Numbered from the stretch's first letter, positions 1-8,287 are shown. The stretch is DNA of 12,803 nt from CAYSUS01 sp964434165 (GCA_964434165.1 CAYSUS010000158.1:1-12803); one strand, 5' to 3'. Program-made: numbers and translations. Notes: generated from the letters alone by a model not told the origin.

Positions 1-1209
<1,209 letters not shown>

Positions 1210-1305
1210 CGGGGGAGTGGCCAGCGAATCGTGGGTAGCAGCCAGAGCGGCTGCGACTGTGCGGAGGACCGCGATTCGAGCTGCGGAGCATCATCCCACA
1301 AAGCG

Positions 1306-1337
1306 ACCGAGGCGGCTTCCAGAGGAGCCGCCTCGGT
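1306..1337 (+). terminator. Strong hairpin, probable terminator after the MoxR gene
   Basis: A perfect 12-bp stem (ACCGAGGCGGCT paired with AGCCGCCTCGGT) closes an 8-nt loop, about 100 bp after the MoxR stop and about 75 bp beyond the end of the convergent iscA-like gene. On the plus strand the stem is followed by TTTGCTGTT, only a weak U-tract. The stem reads equally well in both directions, so it may separate the two convergent transcripts. Confidence 0.7.
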
Positions 1338-1377
1338 TTGCTGTTGGAGCAGAAGCGAGGACGCGCCAGTGACAGCC

Positions 1378-1413
1378 CTCACCACTAACCACATACTCAC
1401 CAAACACTCGCCC
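1378..1413. repeat. Short degenerate CTCACCA/CTAACCA repeat
   Basis: The 36 bp directly after the iscA-like stop codon read, on the plus strand, as imperfect units: CTCACCA, CTAACCA, CATACTCACCA, AACACTCGCCC. On the iscA strand this is a series of GGTGAG/GGTTAG words. The units are short and degenerate, so the call rests only on their regular spacing. Confidence 0.4.
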
Positions 1414-1743
1414 CTAATGTCCGCCGCAGCCGGGGCAGCCGCCGCTGCGGTAGTTCGGGTTGTCGATGGCGAACCCGCGGCCCATGGGCCCGTCCTGAAA
1501 GTCGATCGTGGTGCCGTCCAGGTGCAGGGCGAACTTCTTGGTGGTCACCAACGACACGCCGTGGTTCTCGTACCGCGCGTCGACCGCCGGATCGAACTGG
1601 CTGTCGAACCCCAGGGAGTACTGAAGGCCACTGCACCCGCCGCCGGCCACGCCCATACGCAGCAGCGTGCCCTCTTCCAGATTCTGCGAATCAATAATCC
1701 GCGACACCTCGGCCGCGGCGCTTTCCGTGAGTGTGATCGCCAT
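1414..1743 (-). CDS. A-type Fe-S cluster carrier/insertion protein (IscA/ErpA/HesB family)
   Basis: This 109-residue protein has the normal length and fold signature of A-type carriers, which accept Fe-S clusters from a scaffold and deliver them to apo-enzymes in the cytoplasm. The N-terminus (MAITLTESAA) and the block GVAGGGCSGLQY, with the first ligand C37, are typical. The C-terminus normally carries a CxC pair (CGCG); here it reads GGCPGCGGH, giving C103 and C106 in a CxxC arrangement. The ATG start is supported by a good Shine-Dalgarno sequence (AAGGAGG, positions 1755-1761 on the complement, 11 nt away). The gene lies 192 bp downstream of a cysteine desulfurase on the same strand, which fits a minimal Fe-S assembly locus. 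IscA, ErpA and SufA cannot be told apart from sequence alone, so no symbol is given. Confidence 0.9.
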   Translation of the reverse strand: MAITLTESAAAEVSRIIDSQNLEEGTLLRMGVAGGGCSGLQYSLGFDSQFDPAVDARYENHGVSLVTTKKFALHLDGTTIDFQDGPMGRGFAIDNPNYRSGGCPGCGGH

Positions 1744-1793
1744 CAGATCGAGATCCTCCTTCGAACAGGGGGCCTTGCTTACTCCACGAGGAC

Positions 1794-1823
1794 GCTATGG
1801 GCAGAATGGACGTGCCCCGTCAA
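1794..1823 (-). promoter_or_regulatory. Possible promoter for the IscA-like gene
   Basis: On the minus strand TTGACG (complement of 1818-1823) is followed after 18 bp by CATAGC (complement of 1794-1799). The -35 box matches the sigma70 consensus at five of six bases, the -10 box at only three. It would give a leader of about 45 nt before the start codon, allowing iscA expression independent of the desulfurase gene. Inference only. Confidence 0.3.
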
Positions 1824-1892
1824 TTCCACCTCGAAATCCTACGCCCGGGATGCAAGAAATCCAACCCGTGGCAGGCGCTTTGGCCGGCTTCG

Positions 1893-1923
1893 GACTTCCG
1901 AAGTTCAGGAGACTTCGGAAGTC
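1893..1923 (-). terminator. Perfect hairpin made of two near-palindromic dyads
   Basis: GACTTCCGAAGT (1893-1904) and ACTTCGGAAGTC (1912-1923) form a perfect 12-bp stem with a 7-nt loop, beginning 13 nt after the stop codon of the cysteine desulfurase. As RNA it would be a terminator or attenuator between the two Fe-S genes, although no U-tract follows on the minus strand. Each arm is also nearly its own reverse complement (ACTTC-C/G-GAAGT), with centres 18 bp apart, so a pair of protein-binding sites is an alternative reading. Confidence 0.45.
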
Positions 1924-1935
1924 TTAACGCGCCAG

Positions 1936-3120
1936 TCACGCCAGGCTCCGCAGCCGTTCGGCGGCGTCGGCCAGAGCGGCGACGGCCAGGTCGATCTCCT
2001 CGCCGGTGGTGAATCGCCCTAGCCCCAACCGCACGCTTCCCCGCACCAGGTCGGGATCGAGGCCCAGGGCCAGAAGCACGTGGCTCGGCTCGGGCTGGGC
2101 CGAGGAGCAGGCCGCCCCGGTCGACACGGCCACCTCCTGGCAGCTCAACAGCATCGACTCGGCATCGAGTCGCTCGAAGCTCACGCTCAGGTTGTTCGCC
2201 AAGCGCACCTCGGGCAGCGCCAGCGAGGGACCGTTGAGCACCACGCCCGGCACGCGCGACGCGAGCTCCGCGAAGAGCCGGTCGCGGAGGCCCCGGAGTC
2301 GCTCCATCTGGTGGGGCATTTCATCCAGACACAGCTCGACCGCGCGGGCCATGCCGATGATGCCGGCCGTGTTCAGGGTCCCGCTCCGCAGCCCGCCCTC
2401 CTGGCCGCCGCCGTCGATGAGCGACTCCAGACGCAGGCCCGGGCCGCGCCTGCGCACGTACAGCGCGCCAACGCCCTTGGGCCCGTGAAGCTTGTGCGCG
2501 GAGAAGCTCAACAGATCGATCTGCATCCGCTCGACGTCCACCGCGAGCTTGCCCACCGCTTGCGTGGCGTCGCAGTGCAGCGGCACGCCGCGCTCTCGGC
2601 AGACCGCGCCGATCGCCGCGAGCGGCTGGATCGCGCCGATCTCGTTGTTGGCCAGCATCACGGAGACCAGGCACGTGTCGCCACGGATCGCCTCCGCTAC
2701 CTGCTCGGGGTCAAGGAGGCCGGCGCGGTCGCCAGAGGCCTGGACGACCGCCAGGAGCGTCACCTCGCAGCCCTGCCGCTGGAGCTTCTCGAGGGGTTCG
2801 AGGACCGAGGGATGCTCCGTGGTCACGCTCACCAGGTGATCGCCCCGGCGGCGGCGATACCGGGCGGCGCCGTAGAGGGCCAGGTTGTTGCTCTCCGTGG
2901 CCCCGCTGGTGAAGACGATCTCCCTGGGCCTTGCGCCGAGGGCCGCGGCGATCGTCGCCCGGGCCGCTTCGACCGCCTCTTTGGCGGCCCAGCCAAAGGC
3001 GTGCGTGGTGCTGCCCGCGTTACCGTACTCGTCAGTCATCCACGGCAGCATGGCCTCGACCACGCGGGGATCGACGCGCGTGGTAGCGTGGTTGTCGAGA
3101 TAGACGCACGTCTTCGGCAT
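1936..3120 (-). CDS. Cysteine desulfurase (NifS/IscS family, PLP-dependent)
   Basis: This enzyme removes sulfur from L-cysteine, giving alanine and a protein-bound persulfide for Fe-S clusters and other thio-cofactors. Its 394 residues match the IscS/NifS length. Visible landmarks are the N-terminal YLDNHATT, SGATESNN (72-79), H103 in TEHPSV, ANNEIG (157-162), the PLP-binding lysine K210 in SAHKLHGPKG, and the persulfide cysteine C338 in STGAACSSA. The short catalytic loop right after C338 marks class I (NifS/IscS) rather than the SufS class. All key residues are intact, so an active enzyme is expected. The start is ATG, with only a weak AGG upstream. The next gene on the strand is the A-type Fe-S carrier; the Nudix-like gene lies 168 bp upstream on the same strand. 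No scaffold gene (iscU or sufU) is in the window. Confidence 0.95.
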   Translation of the reverse strand: MPKTCVYLDNHATTRVDPRVVEAMLPWMTDEYGNAGSTTHAFGWAAKEAVEAARATIAAALGARPREIVFTSGATESNNLALYGAARYRRRRGDHLVSVTTEHPSVLEPLEKLQRQGCEVTLLAVVQASGDRAGLLDPEQVAEAIRGDTCLVSVMLANNEIGAIQPLAAIGAVCRERGVPLHCDATQAVGKLAVDVERMQIDLLSFSAHKLHGPKGVGALYVRRRGPGLRLESLIDGGGQEGGLRSGTLNTAGIIGMARAVELCLDEMPHQMERLRGLRDRLFAELASRVPGVVLNGPSLALPEVRLANNLSVSFERLDAESMLLSCQEVAVSTGAACSSAQPEPSHVLLALGLDPDLVRGSVRLGLGRFTTGEEIDLAVAALADAAERLRSLA

Positions 3121-3243
3121 GTAATCCTAAGATACGAGCAACCTGCAGCCCGATGTCTGCGAGTCGCGGGTCGGTGTGCGGATGGCGCCCGCCCCGCCCA
3201 CCAGCACTGTCGCCACGGAGCCCAGCGCCCTCTCGCCGACCGA

Positions 3244-3299
3244 CTTCCCTTCCCCTTCTTCCTCTTCTTCCCCTTTACTCTTCTCCCCTCACCTTTCTC
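3244..3299. repeat. 56-bp near-pure pyrimidine/purine tract
   Basis: On the plus strand 54 of 56 bases are C or T; only positions 3277 and 3291 are A. The minus strand is therefore a G/A tract that starts in the last codons of the Nudix-like gene and continues past its stop (3289-3291). The run contrasts sharply with the mixed high-GC sequence around it. Confidence 0.8.
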
Positions 3300-3915
3300 G
3301 TGCGAACAGCGCCCGCATGCAAATCTGCGACCAGGTCTCAAAGCCCTCCAGGTCGGCAAGGATCTCGTCGACCGGGCGGAAGCCGGACTCGATGATGTCC
3401 GCCTCGCGGGGCCGCACGTCGGGCCGCTTCACGTCGAACAGGTGGACCACGCCCAGGTGGACCTTGCCCACCTCGGTCTGGTCGTCGTTGATCAGGCCGA
3501 CGCACCGGGCGGCGTAGGGCGCCATGACTTCCACCTCCTCGTCCAGCTCGCGGCGCATGCCTTCCTCGTAGGGGTCGGCCCCGTCGCCTGCCGCATCCAC
3601 CGCCGAGATGTGCCCGCCCACGCCCACGCTCCGCTTGCTGTGCAGCCGGCCCTCGCCCTGCCCCTTGCCGCGGGTGTACCGGAACACGCTCTCGCCCCCG
3701 TCCCCGCCCGCGTGGCGGAAGATCACGTACGGGATCAACTGCTTGAAGCCCGGGTCCTGCTCCACCTCGTGGCGAGGGCGGTAGCTGGTATGCTCCGCGT
3801 CGAACAGGTGCGCGAGGTATCGGTCCACTTCGCGGCTGAACCCCTGGAAATGGCCGATCTGGTGAAACCTTGCGGTAGGCACGACGAGCACGCGTTCGGT
3901 AGCGACTTCAGGCAC
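3289..3915 (-). CDS. MutT/Nudix-like predicted phosphoesterase
   Basis: The protein has 208 residues and resembles the predicted MutT-type phosphoesterases found in many bacteria. Nudix enzymes hydrolyse a nucleoside diphosphate linked to another group, usually with Mg2+. The core motif is RRELDEEVEV (121-130), preceded by GVGGHIS (98-104), a typical strand before a Nudix helix. The box is degenerate: the glutamate normally seven residues before RE is replaced by Asp, and the usual glycine after EE is Glu. An N-terminal extension of about 60 residues precedes the Nudix-like part. Substrate unknown; reduced or non-canonical activity is possible. The start is GTG, chosen because a strong AAAGGAG (complement of 3923-3929) sits 7 nt upstream and the reading frame begins there. 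It faces the oxidoreductase gene divergently and may be co-transcribed with the cysteine desulfurase 168 bp downstream. Confidence 0.75.
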   Translation of the reverse strand: MPEVATERVLVVPTARFHQIGHFQGFSREVDRYLAHLFDAEHTSYRPRHEVEQDPGFKQLIPYVIFRHAGGDGGESVFRYTRGKGQGEGRLHSKRSVGVGGHISAVDAAGDGADPYEEGMRRELDEEVEVMAPYAARCVGLINDDQTEVGKVHLGVVHLFDVKRPDVRPREADIIESGFRPVDEILADLEGFETWSQICMRALFARER

Positions 3916-4320
3916 GCGAAGACTCCTTTCTTGGGGGCGATTCCTTGTGGATTGTTGCGGGTTGAAGGCGGTACAGACCGCGGCAGTCGCGGGAAGGAAG
4001 GGCCGGACATGGCTGCACGCGACCGCCCGCCGTTTCAGTATAGAGGTCTGCCGCTGGACGGGCGAGCGGCACCTTCTGCCGTCGCCGCTTGGCCCGGCGA
4101 GCCACGATCCAGCAGCCGGCGTTTTCCGTGATTCGCTGATGCACGGCTATTCAGGGGTGGCAGTCGGGCGCCCGGGCGAGTAGATTCTGGGCAGAAGCGG
4201 GCCGGGGGGATTCTCGAGTCGGGTCCTGCGCCGCATCAGGCCCACGGCCACGAGAAGCCTCAAGGCCCCCTGCAAGTCCCCGCCCGCGGGCGAGAATCGC
4301 GCCGCGCTGAGGACCCACCC
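3916..4320. other. Divergent intergenic region, 405 bp
   Basis: This stretch separates the leftward Nudix-like gene from the rightward oxidoreductase gene and should hold both promoters. I see no convincing gene in it. On the minus strand TATACT (complement of 4037-4042) is a fair -10 box for the Nudix-like gene, but no good -35 accompanies it. A 12-bp palindrome, CGCCCGCGGGCG, lies at 4281-4292, 28 bp before the oxidoreductase start. In GC-rich DNA such palindromes arise easily, so no regulator is proposed. Confidence 0.5.
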
Positions 4321-5688
4321 ATGTCGCACCACTGGTTCTCCAGACGGCGTTTTCTCCATCGGGGCATCGGCGCGGCCGTGTGCGTGGCCTCGCCGTGGGT
4401 CGTCCCCGGCGCGGTGCTTGGAGAAGCCGGCCGGCCGGGCGCGGGCGAACGCATCCGCGTCGGCGTGATCGGTACGGGAATCCGCGGCAAATTCCTTATC
4501 GGCAACCTGCCGTCGGAGGCGCAGGTCGTGGCGATCGGCGACTGTCACGTCGGTCGCCTGGCCGCCACGCTGAAGCCCGGGCCGCGGACCCGCTTCGCGC
4601 CGCTGCTCGCGCCGTTCGCGGACCGAGATGCGGAGTCCTGCGCGACCTTCCAGGACTACCGCAAGATGCTCGACGCGGCGCGGCTCGACGCGGTGATGAT
4701 CGCCACGCCCGACCATCATCACGTGCTCGCCGCGATGCTCGCCTGTCAGGCGGGTCTGGACGTGTACGTGGAGAAGGCCCTCTCGGTGACCATCGCCGAA
4801 GGACGGGCCCTGGTCCGGTGCGCTCGCCGCCACGGGCGGGTCGTTCAGGTCGGCAGCCAGAACCGCAGCATGGAGATCAACCGCTACGGCTGCCGGTTGA
4901 TTCGCGACGGGGGCATCGGCAAGGTCTCCCTTGTGGAGATCTGCAACTACCCCGGTCCCATGCGGTACGAAGGGCTGCCCGAAGAGCCGATCCCCGAGGG
5001 GCTCGATTGGGAGGTGTACTGCGGCCCGACCGAGTTGCGGCCGTACAACTGGCGCTTGTGGCAGAAGGACGAGCGGCGCTGGGAGGGACGCAACTGGCGC
5101 GGTTGGGACATGTGGCGTGCGTATTCGGGCCACCTGATGACCAACTGGGGCGCGCACAGCGTCGATATGGTCCAGGCCGCGCTGGGAACGGACGAGACCG
5201 GGCCGGTCGAGGTCTGGCCGTTGACAACGGGCCACCGCGGCGAGATGCGCACCTGCCCGGTCGCCGCGCGCTACGCAAGCGGGATCGAATTGCGCTTCGT
5301 GCTCGGCGTCGCCCAGAAATGGACATTCCACGGCGAGCGGGGCAAGGCCATGATGCGCCGCAACGAGCTGTTCACCGACCCTCCCGAGCTGATGACCGAT
5401 GCCCCCGATTTAGCCGAGGGCCGCCGCGCCTGGCAGGGACACCACGAGCTTGCTCGGCCGCACGTTGAGAACTGGCTCGATTGCATTAGGACCCGCGGCG
5501 TGCCCAACGCGCCCGTGGAGTTCGGACACCGCTCGGTCTCGATCTGCCACCTGGCCAACCTCGCCCGAGAGCTGGGCCGCAAGCTCCGCTGGGACCCCGA
5601 CAAGGAGGTCTTCGCGGGGGACGAGGAGGCCAGCGGCCTGCTTGCCCGCGAAAGGCGGCGGGGATTCGAGCTCCCGTCGGAAGGGTAA
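4321..5688 (+). CDS. Tat-exported Gfo/Idh/MocA-family oxidoreductase
   Basis: Members of this family are NAD(P)-dependent oxidoreductases acting on sugars and sugar derivatives; exported versions are abundant in Planctomycetota. The 455-residue protein starts with a twin-arginine signal (SRRRFLHRG, residues 7-15, then a short hydrophobic stretch to about 34), implying folding with cofactor before export. The Rossmann dinucleotide motif is GVIGTGIRG (48-56). The usual EKP catalytic-site motif reads VEKALS (150-155), keeping the lysine K152 but not the proline. NWGAHSVD (275-282) is the characteristic substrate-side helix with its histidine. The substrate cannot be read from sequence. The ATG is preceded by a weak GAGG at 4309-4312; the signal peptide directly after it supports this start. 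The gene stands alone on its strand and ends 22 bp from a convergent gene, leaving no room for a separate terminator. Confidence 0.92.
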   Translation: MSHHWFSRRRFLHRGIGAAVCVASPWVVPGAVLGEAGRPGAGERIRVGVIGTGIRGKFLIGNLPSEAQVVAIGDCHVGRLAATLKPGPRTRFAPLLAPFADRDAESCATFQDYRKMLDAARLDAVMIATPDHHHVLAAMLACQAGLDVYVEKALSVTIAEGRALVRCARRHGRVVQVGSQNRSMEINRYGCRLIRDGGIGKVSLVEICNYPGPMRYEGLPEEPIPEGLDWEVYCGPTELRPYNWRLWQKDERRWEGRNWRGWDMWRAYSGHLMTNWGAHSVDMVQAALGTDETGPVEVWPLTTGHRGEMRTCPVAARYASGIELRFVLGVAQKWTFHGERGKAMMRRNELFTDPPELMTDAPDLAEGRRAWQGHHELARPHVENWLDCIRTRGVPNAPVEFGHRSVSICHLANLARELGRKLRWDPDKEVFAGDEEASGLLARERRRGFELPSEG

Positions 5689-5710
5689 CGGCTGATCGTG
5701 TCAACCGACT

Positions 5711-7285
5711 TCATTTCCTGCCCGCATCCTCCCGGTGCGGCCCCAGGGCATCCGGCTTGCGGCGGAGCATCACCGACCACGACCGGCGGTGGGACTTGCC
5801 GTCGCGCCCCTCGATGCCCGAGTCGCGAATCCACTCGAACTCGAACAGCGGCCCCAGGTCGGTTCGCATATGATGCTCGCGCACGCCGGGCGGGCCGTCG
5901 CGGTCGAGCGAGAGGACCAGGAAGCGAGATCTTGGCTTGGAAAGCCGCCGCACCGACTCGATGAAGCTCTCGGCGTCCACGTACCGCACGTTGTGGTAGC
6001 AGCCGCGGTCAAAGAGGAACTCGAACGGCTTCAACTCAGGCGGCCTGAGCACGTCGGCCAGCAGCCAGCGAACCTTCACGCCGGCCTTGGCCGCCTTCTC
6101 CTCAGCGATCGCCAGGGCCGTGGGCGCCACGTCGATCGCCGTGACGTCGAACCCCTTCTCCGCCAGATAGATGGCGTTCGTGCCCGACCCGCAGCCGAGG
6201 ACCGCCGCGCGGCACGGGCGCACGATCCCCTTCTCCAGCACCCTCTTCAGCTCCGGGGCGACCACGCCCGAGTCCCAGGGCGGGCGCCGTCCGTCGCGAT
6301 ACGCCCGGTCCCATCGCTCGATGAGCCGCGCGCCCTCGGGCCCGTGCGGCAGGATGCCCGCGGCGAGCGGGCGCTCCGCCACGAGCGTCCGGGCGCCGAC
6401 CTGTTCCACGGCCAGGTGCCCGGGCTCCGTGCCCGGCGGCGGCAGAGTGAGCCGATAGGTCCGTTTGCCCGTCCGCAGGCGCACCTCCAGTCGGCCCTCG
6501 CGTCCCTCGACGGCCCCTTCTCTCACCTTGAGCTGGCCGTCCGCCGACGGGAGCTCGAGCAGGTGCAGCCAGCGCAGGTCGCCCGAGGCCGCCCTGGGGC
6601 TCACCTCGACCTCAAGCAGGCATTCGATTCCTCCCCCCTGGGCGCCGGCGCTGGCGAGCTTCGCCTGAGGGGGCCACAGAGCGCGACCGATCATCTCCCG
6701 CTCGCCGCGCGCGATCCGGAATGTGCTCCCCACCACCCGCGGCTCAGCACGGCAGCGGAACACCCCCCGCGCCGGCGTGCCGGCGGGCGTTTGCTCTAGC
6801 CGGTCGTCGATCAGCACGAGGGACGGCTTCAAGACCAGAACCCTGCGCAGGAGCCGCGCCTTGCGCTGACCCGCCGCGGGCTCGCCAGTCCCATGCAACA
6901 AGGCCGAGGCCTCGGACAGTGCGAAAACGAAGCGGTCGTTCTCCTCCAGGGCGAGCATGCTCGCCCCCTCCGGCAGTAGGCGGCTTGACCATGGTTGGTC
7001 CGCGGAGCCATCGGGCGGGTCCGATCCGAGGGTCACGGCGAAGCCGTCGATGAAGTCGGCAAGCGGCTGGCAGGCGGCATCCAGGGCGGGAAACTCCCGC
7101 GCCGGCGTAGCGGTCGGCGCCCGCGAGGGCGCGCTCGGCTCTTTGGCGTGCAGCCCTGTGCCGAAACTCGAAAGCGCGGCCACGGCCGCTGCAACGACTA
7201 GACACTTACGCAGCGCTCGATTCAGCGGCTGTAGAACGGGGCGACTGGTGCGTGTCCGGTCTCGGTGGCATTCTCTCGTCTTCAT
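5711..7285 (-). CDS. Exported chimera: heparinase-C-terminal-like beta-sandwich plus class I SAM methyltransferase
   Basis: The 524-residue protein has three parts. Residues 1-47 form a signal peptide with a long basic n-region, a hydrophobic core (CLVVAAAVAALSSFG) and a likely cut after LHA (47). Residues about 95-300 are beta-rich; ALSEASALLHG and RRVLVLKPSLVLIDDRLEQ resemble the C-terminal beta-sandwich of heparinase II/III-type polysaccharide lyases, but the catalytic alpha-barrel domain is absent. Residues about 320-510 are a class I methyltransferase close to the thiopurine/tellurite-resistance type: WDRAYRDGRRPPWDSG, SAM motif I VLGCGSGTN (362-370), the acidic residue of AIDVAP (383-388), ADVL (410-413) and LFDRGCYHNV (424-433). 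The methyltransferase call is firm, the beta-sandwich call moderate. The oddity is an export signal on a SAM-dependent domain. ATG start with GGAG 6-7 nt upstream; an IS66 remnant lies about 216 bp upstream. Confidence 0.8.
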   Translation of the reverse strand: MKTRECHRDRTRTSRPVLQPLNRALRKCLVVAAAVAALSSFGTGLHAKEPSAPSRAPTATPAREFPALDAACQPLADFIDGFAVTLGSDPPDGSADQPWSSRLLPEGASMLALEENDRFVFALSEASALLHGTGEPAAGQRKARLLRRVLVLKPSLVLIDDRLEQTPAGTPARGVFRCRAEPRVVGSTFRIARGEREMIGRALWPPQAKLASAGAQGGGIECLLEVEVSPRAASGDLRWLHLLELPSADGQLKVREGAVEGREGRLEVRLRTGKRTYRLTLPPPGTEPGHLAVEQVGARTLVAERPLAAGILPHGPEGARLIERWDRAYRDGRRPPWDSGVVAPELKRVLEKGIVRPCRAAVLGCGSGTNAIYLAEKGFDVTAIDVAPTALAIAEEKAAKAGVKVRWLLADVLRPPELKPFEFLFDRGCYHNVRYVDAESFIESVRRLSKPRSRFLVLSLDRDGPPGVREHHMRTDLGPLFEFEWIRDSGIEGRDGKSHRRSWSVMLRRKPDALGPHREDAGRK

Positions 7286-7501
7286 CGCTACTCCGTCTTG
7301 GCGAAGGTGTTAATGCCATAGGGGCGGGCGGAGGTGGGCGTTCTCGCCGAAGTGTGGCCCGCGAGTGGGAAGGGCGCTGGTGGCGTTGAAGGCGAGTGCC
7401 CTGCGGGCGGTTGAACTGGAGGAGTCGGAGAGGCGAAGGTGAACCGGTGGCCTTGGGCGGCGGCAAGCCGGGAGAACAGATCCATTTTGTCGTACCTGAT
7501 C
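7286..7501. other. Leader between the IS66 remnant and the methyltransferase-chimera gene
   Basis: This 216-bp stretch lies between the inner end of the IS66 remnant and the start of the exported chimera, and should contain that gene's ribosome-binding region. A 65-codon minus-strand reading frame (7288-7485) fits in it and stops 2 bp before the chimera's ATG. It is Pro/Ser/Thr-rich and resembles nothing I know, so I do not call it a gene. No clear promoter is visible. Confidence 0.4.
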
Positions 7502-7520
7502 GTAGCCGATCACAGTTTCG
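7502..7520 (+). repeat. Candidate IS66 terminal inverted repeat (transposase 3' side)
   Basis: GTAGCCGATCACAGTTTCG, read inward on the plus strand, overlaps the transposase stop codon (7510-7512). Against the repeat at the other end it matches 15 of 19 aligned bases with one 1-base gap, sharing CAC and GTTTCG. It begins with GT, compatible with the GTAA-like ends of the family. Confidence 0.5.
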
Positions 7521-8168
7521 CCAGCAGCGAGGGTATGGGTTGAGCGGAGAGATGGGCTTGCAGGGATGCAAGAAAGAAGTCGAAGACACGGCGACCTTGC
7601 TGGGCGCAGTTTGCCACGACGGTCCAGGCTCGCTCGCACCAGCGCATGCCCCTGTCACCTCGCGTGCCTTGGGTGATGCGGCGGTCGCCGACAATCGCGG
7701 CCCGATCAGCCCAGCCGTGACGACCTCCCGCGGCAACGGCGTCGTGTGAATCCTGCCGGTTCGCGGATCGAGATAACGTTGGGCACGGTGCTCCGTGACG
7801 ATCAGCGGTCGCTCGACGAGTTCGACTTGCTGGACAATGCGCCCCTCATCGAGCGGCTGCAAACCACGGGCATCTTCCTCGGTCAACTCATATTCGACGG
7901 TGTGGTCGATCTCGTGCGGGGCAAACGCCTTTCGTTCATGCTTGGCGTGTCCCGGCAACCCGCCTTGCCGGCGTTTCGCGCGACTCTTCTTCGAAGGCTT
8001 CGGCCGCGGCGGTTTGACGATGTCGCTCGACGGCGGCTTGGAGGAAGTCGACGAATCCTTACGCGCAGTCGCCAACTGCTTCTCCAACTCGGCAATCCGC
8101 GCACGCAACGGCGCAACCGCCTCGGCAATCAACTCGCGGACTTCGTCTTCCGTGAACAGGCGGGCCAT
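7510..8168 (-). pseudogene. IS66-family transposase, catalytic core deleted and frames broken
   Basis: The 5' part, from the ATG at 8168 to about 7695, encodes roughly 158 residues of a normal IS66 transposase N-terminus: MARLFTEDEVRELIAEAV, a predicted coiled coil (LRARIAELEKQLA), the family signature KDSSTSSKPPSSD, a basic segment, GGLPGHAKHERKAF, and REVVTAGLIGPRLSA. The 3' part, from about 7705 to the stop at 7510, encodes the conserved C-terminus in another frame: IVGDRRITQGTRG, WCERAWTVVANCAQQGRRVFD and AQPIPSLLAKL. The DDE catalytic domain between them, roughly 250-300 residues, is missing. In the N-terminal frame translation runs on past the element as unrelated sequence. A GAAGGGGGC stretch just before 8168 is a plausible ribosome-binding site, and the family signature begins right there. 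No active transposase can be made. Confidence 0.85.
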
Positions 8169-8287
8169 GCCCCCTTCATAACCCATCCTCCCCGAACGCG
8201 CAATACCAATCTGGGCACAACACCTCCCTCGAATCCTCTGTTCCAACGAGCGACGGGAGAAGAAATCGGTCGGGATTCAGTCTAATC

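Noticed and set aside
2080..4131. Long open frame (683 codons) on the plus strand
   Set aside because: It lies antisense to the cysteine desulfurase and Nudix-like genes, whose motifs are clear. Its His/Ala/Arg/Leu-rich composition is typical of antisense frames in GC-rich DNA.
4147..5331. Long open frame (394 codons) on the minus strand
   Set aside because: Antisense to the Tat-exported oxidoreductase, with no recognisable motif.
7288..7485. 65-codon frame ending 2 bp before the methyltransferase chimera, suggesting a coupled small gene
   Set aside because: Composition is Pro/Ser/Thr-rich, no family resemblance is seen, and no good ribosome-binding site was noted.
7497..7512. Small hairpin TGATCG-TAGC-CGATCA at the transposase stop
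   Set aside because: The stem is only 6 bp and overlaps the candidate IS66 end, so it is better explained as part of that end than as a terminator.
7206..8246. A single 346-residue protein covering the IS66 region
   Set aside because: Only the first half matches IS66. After the deletion junction it reads the wrong frame of the transposase C-terminus, then the leader and start of the methyltransferase chimera.
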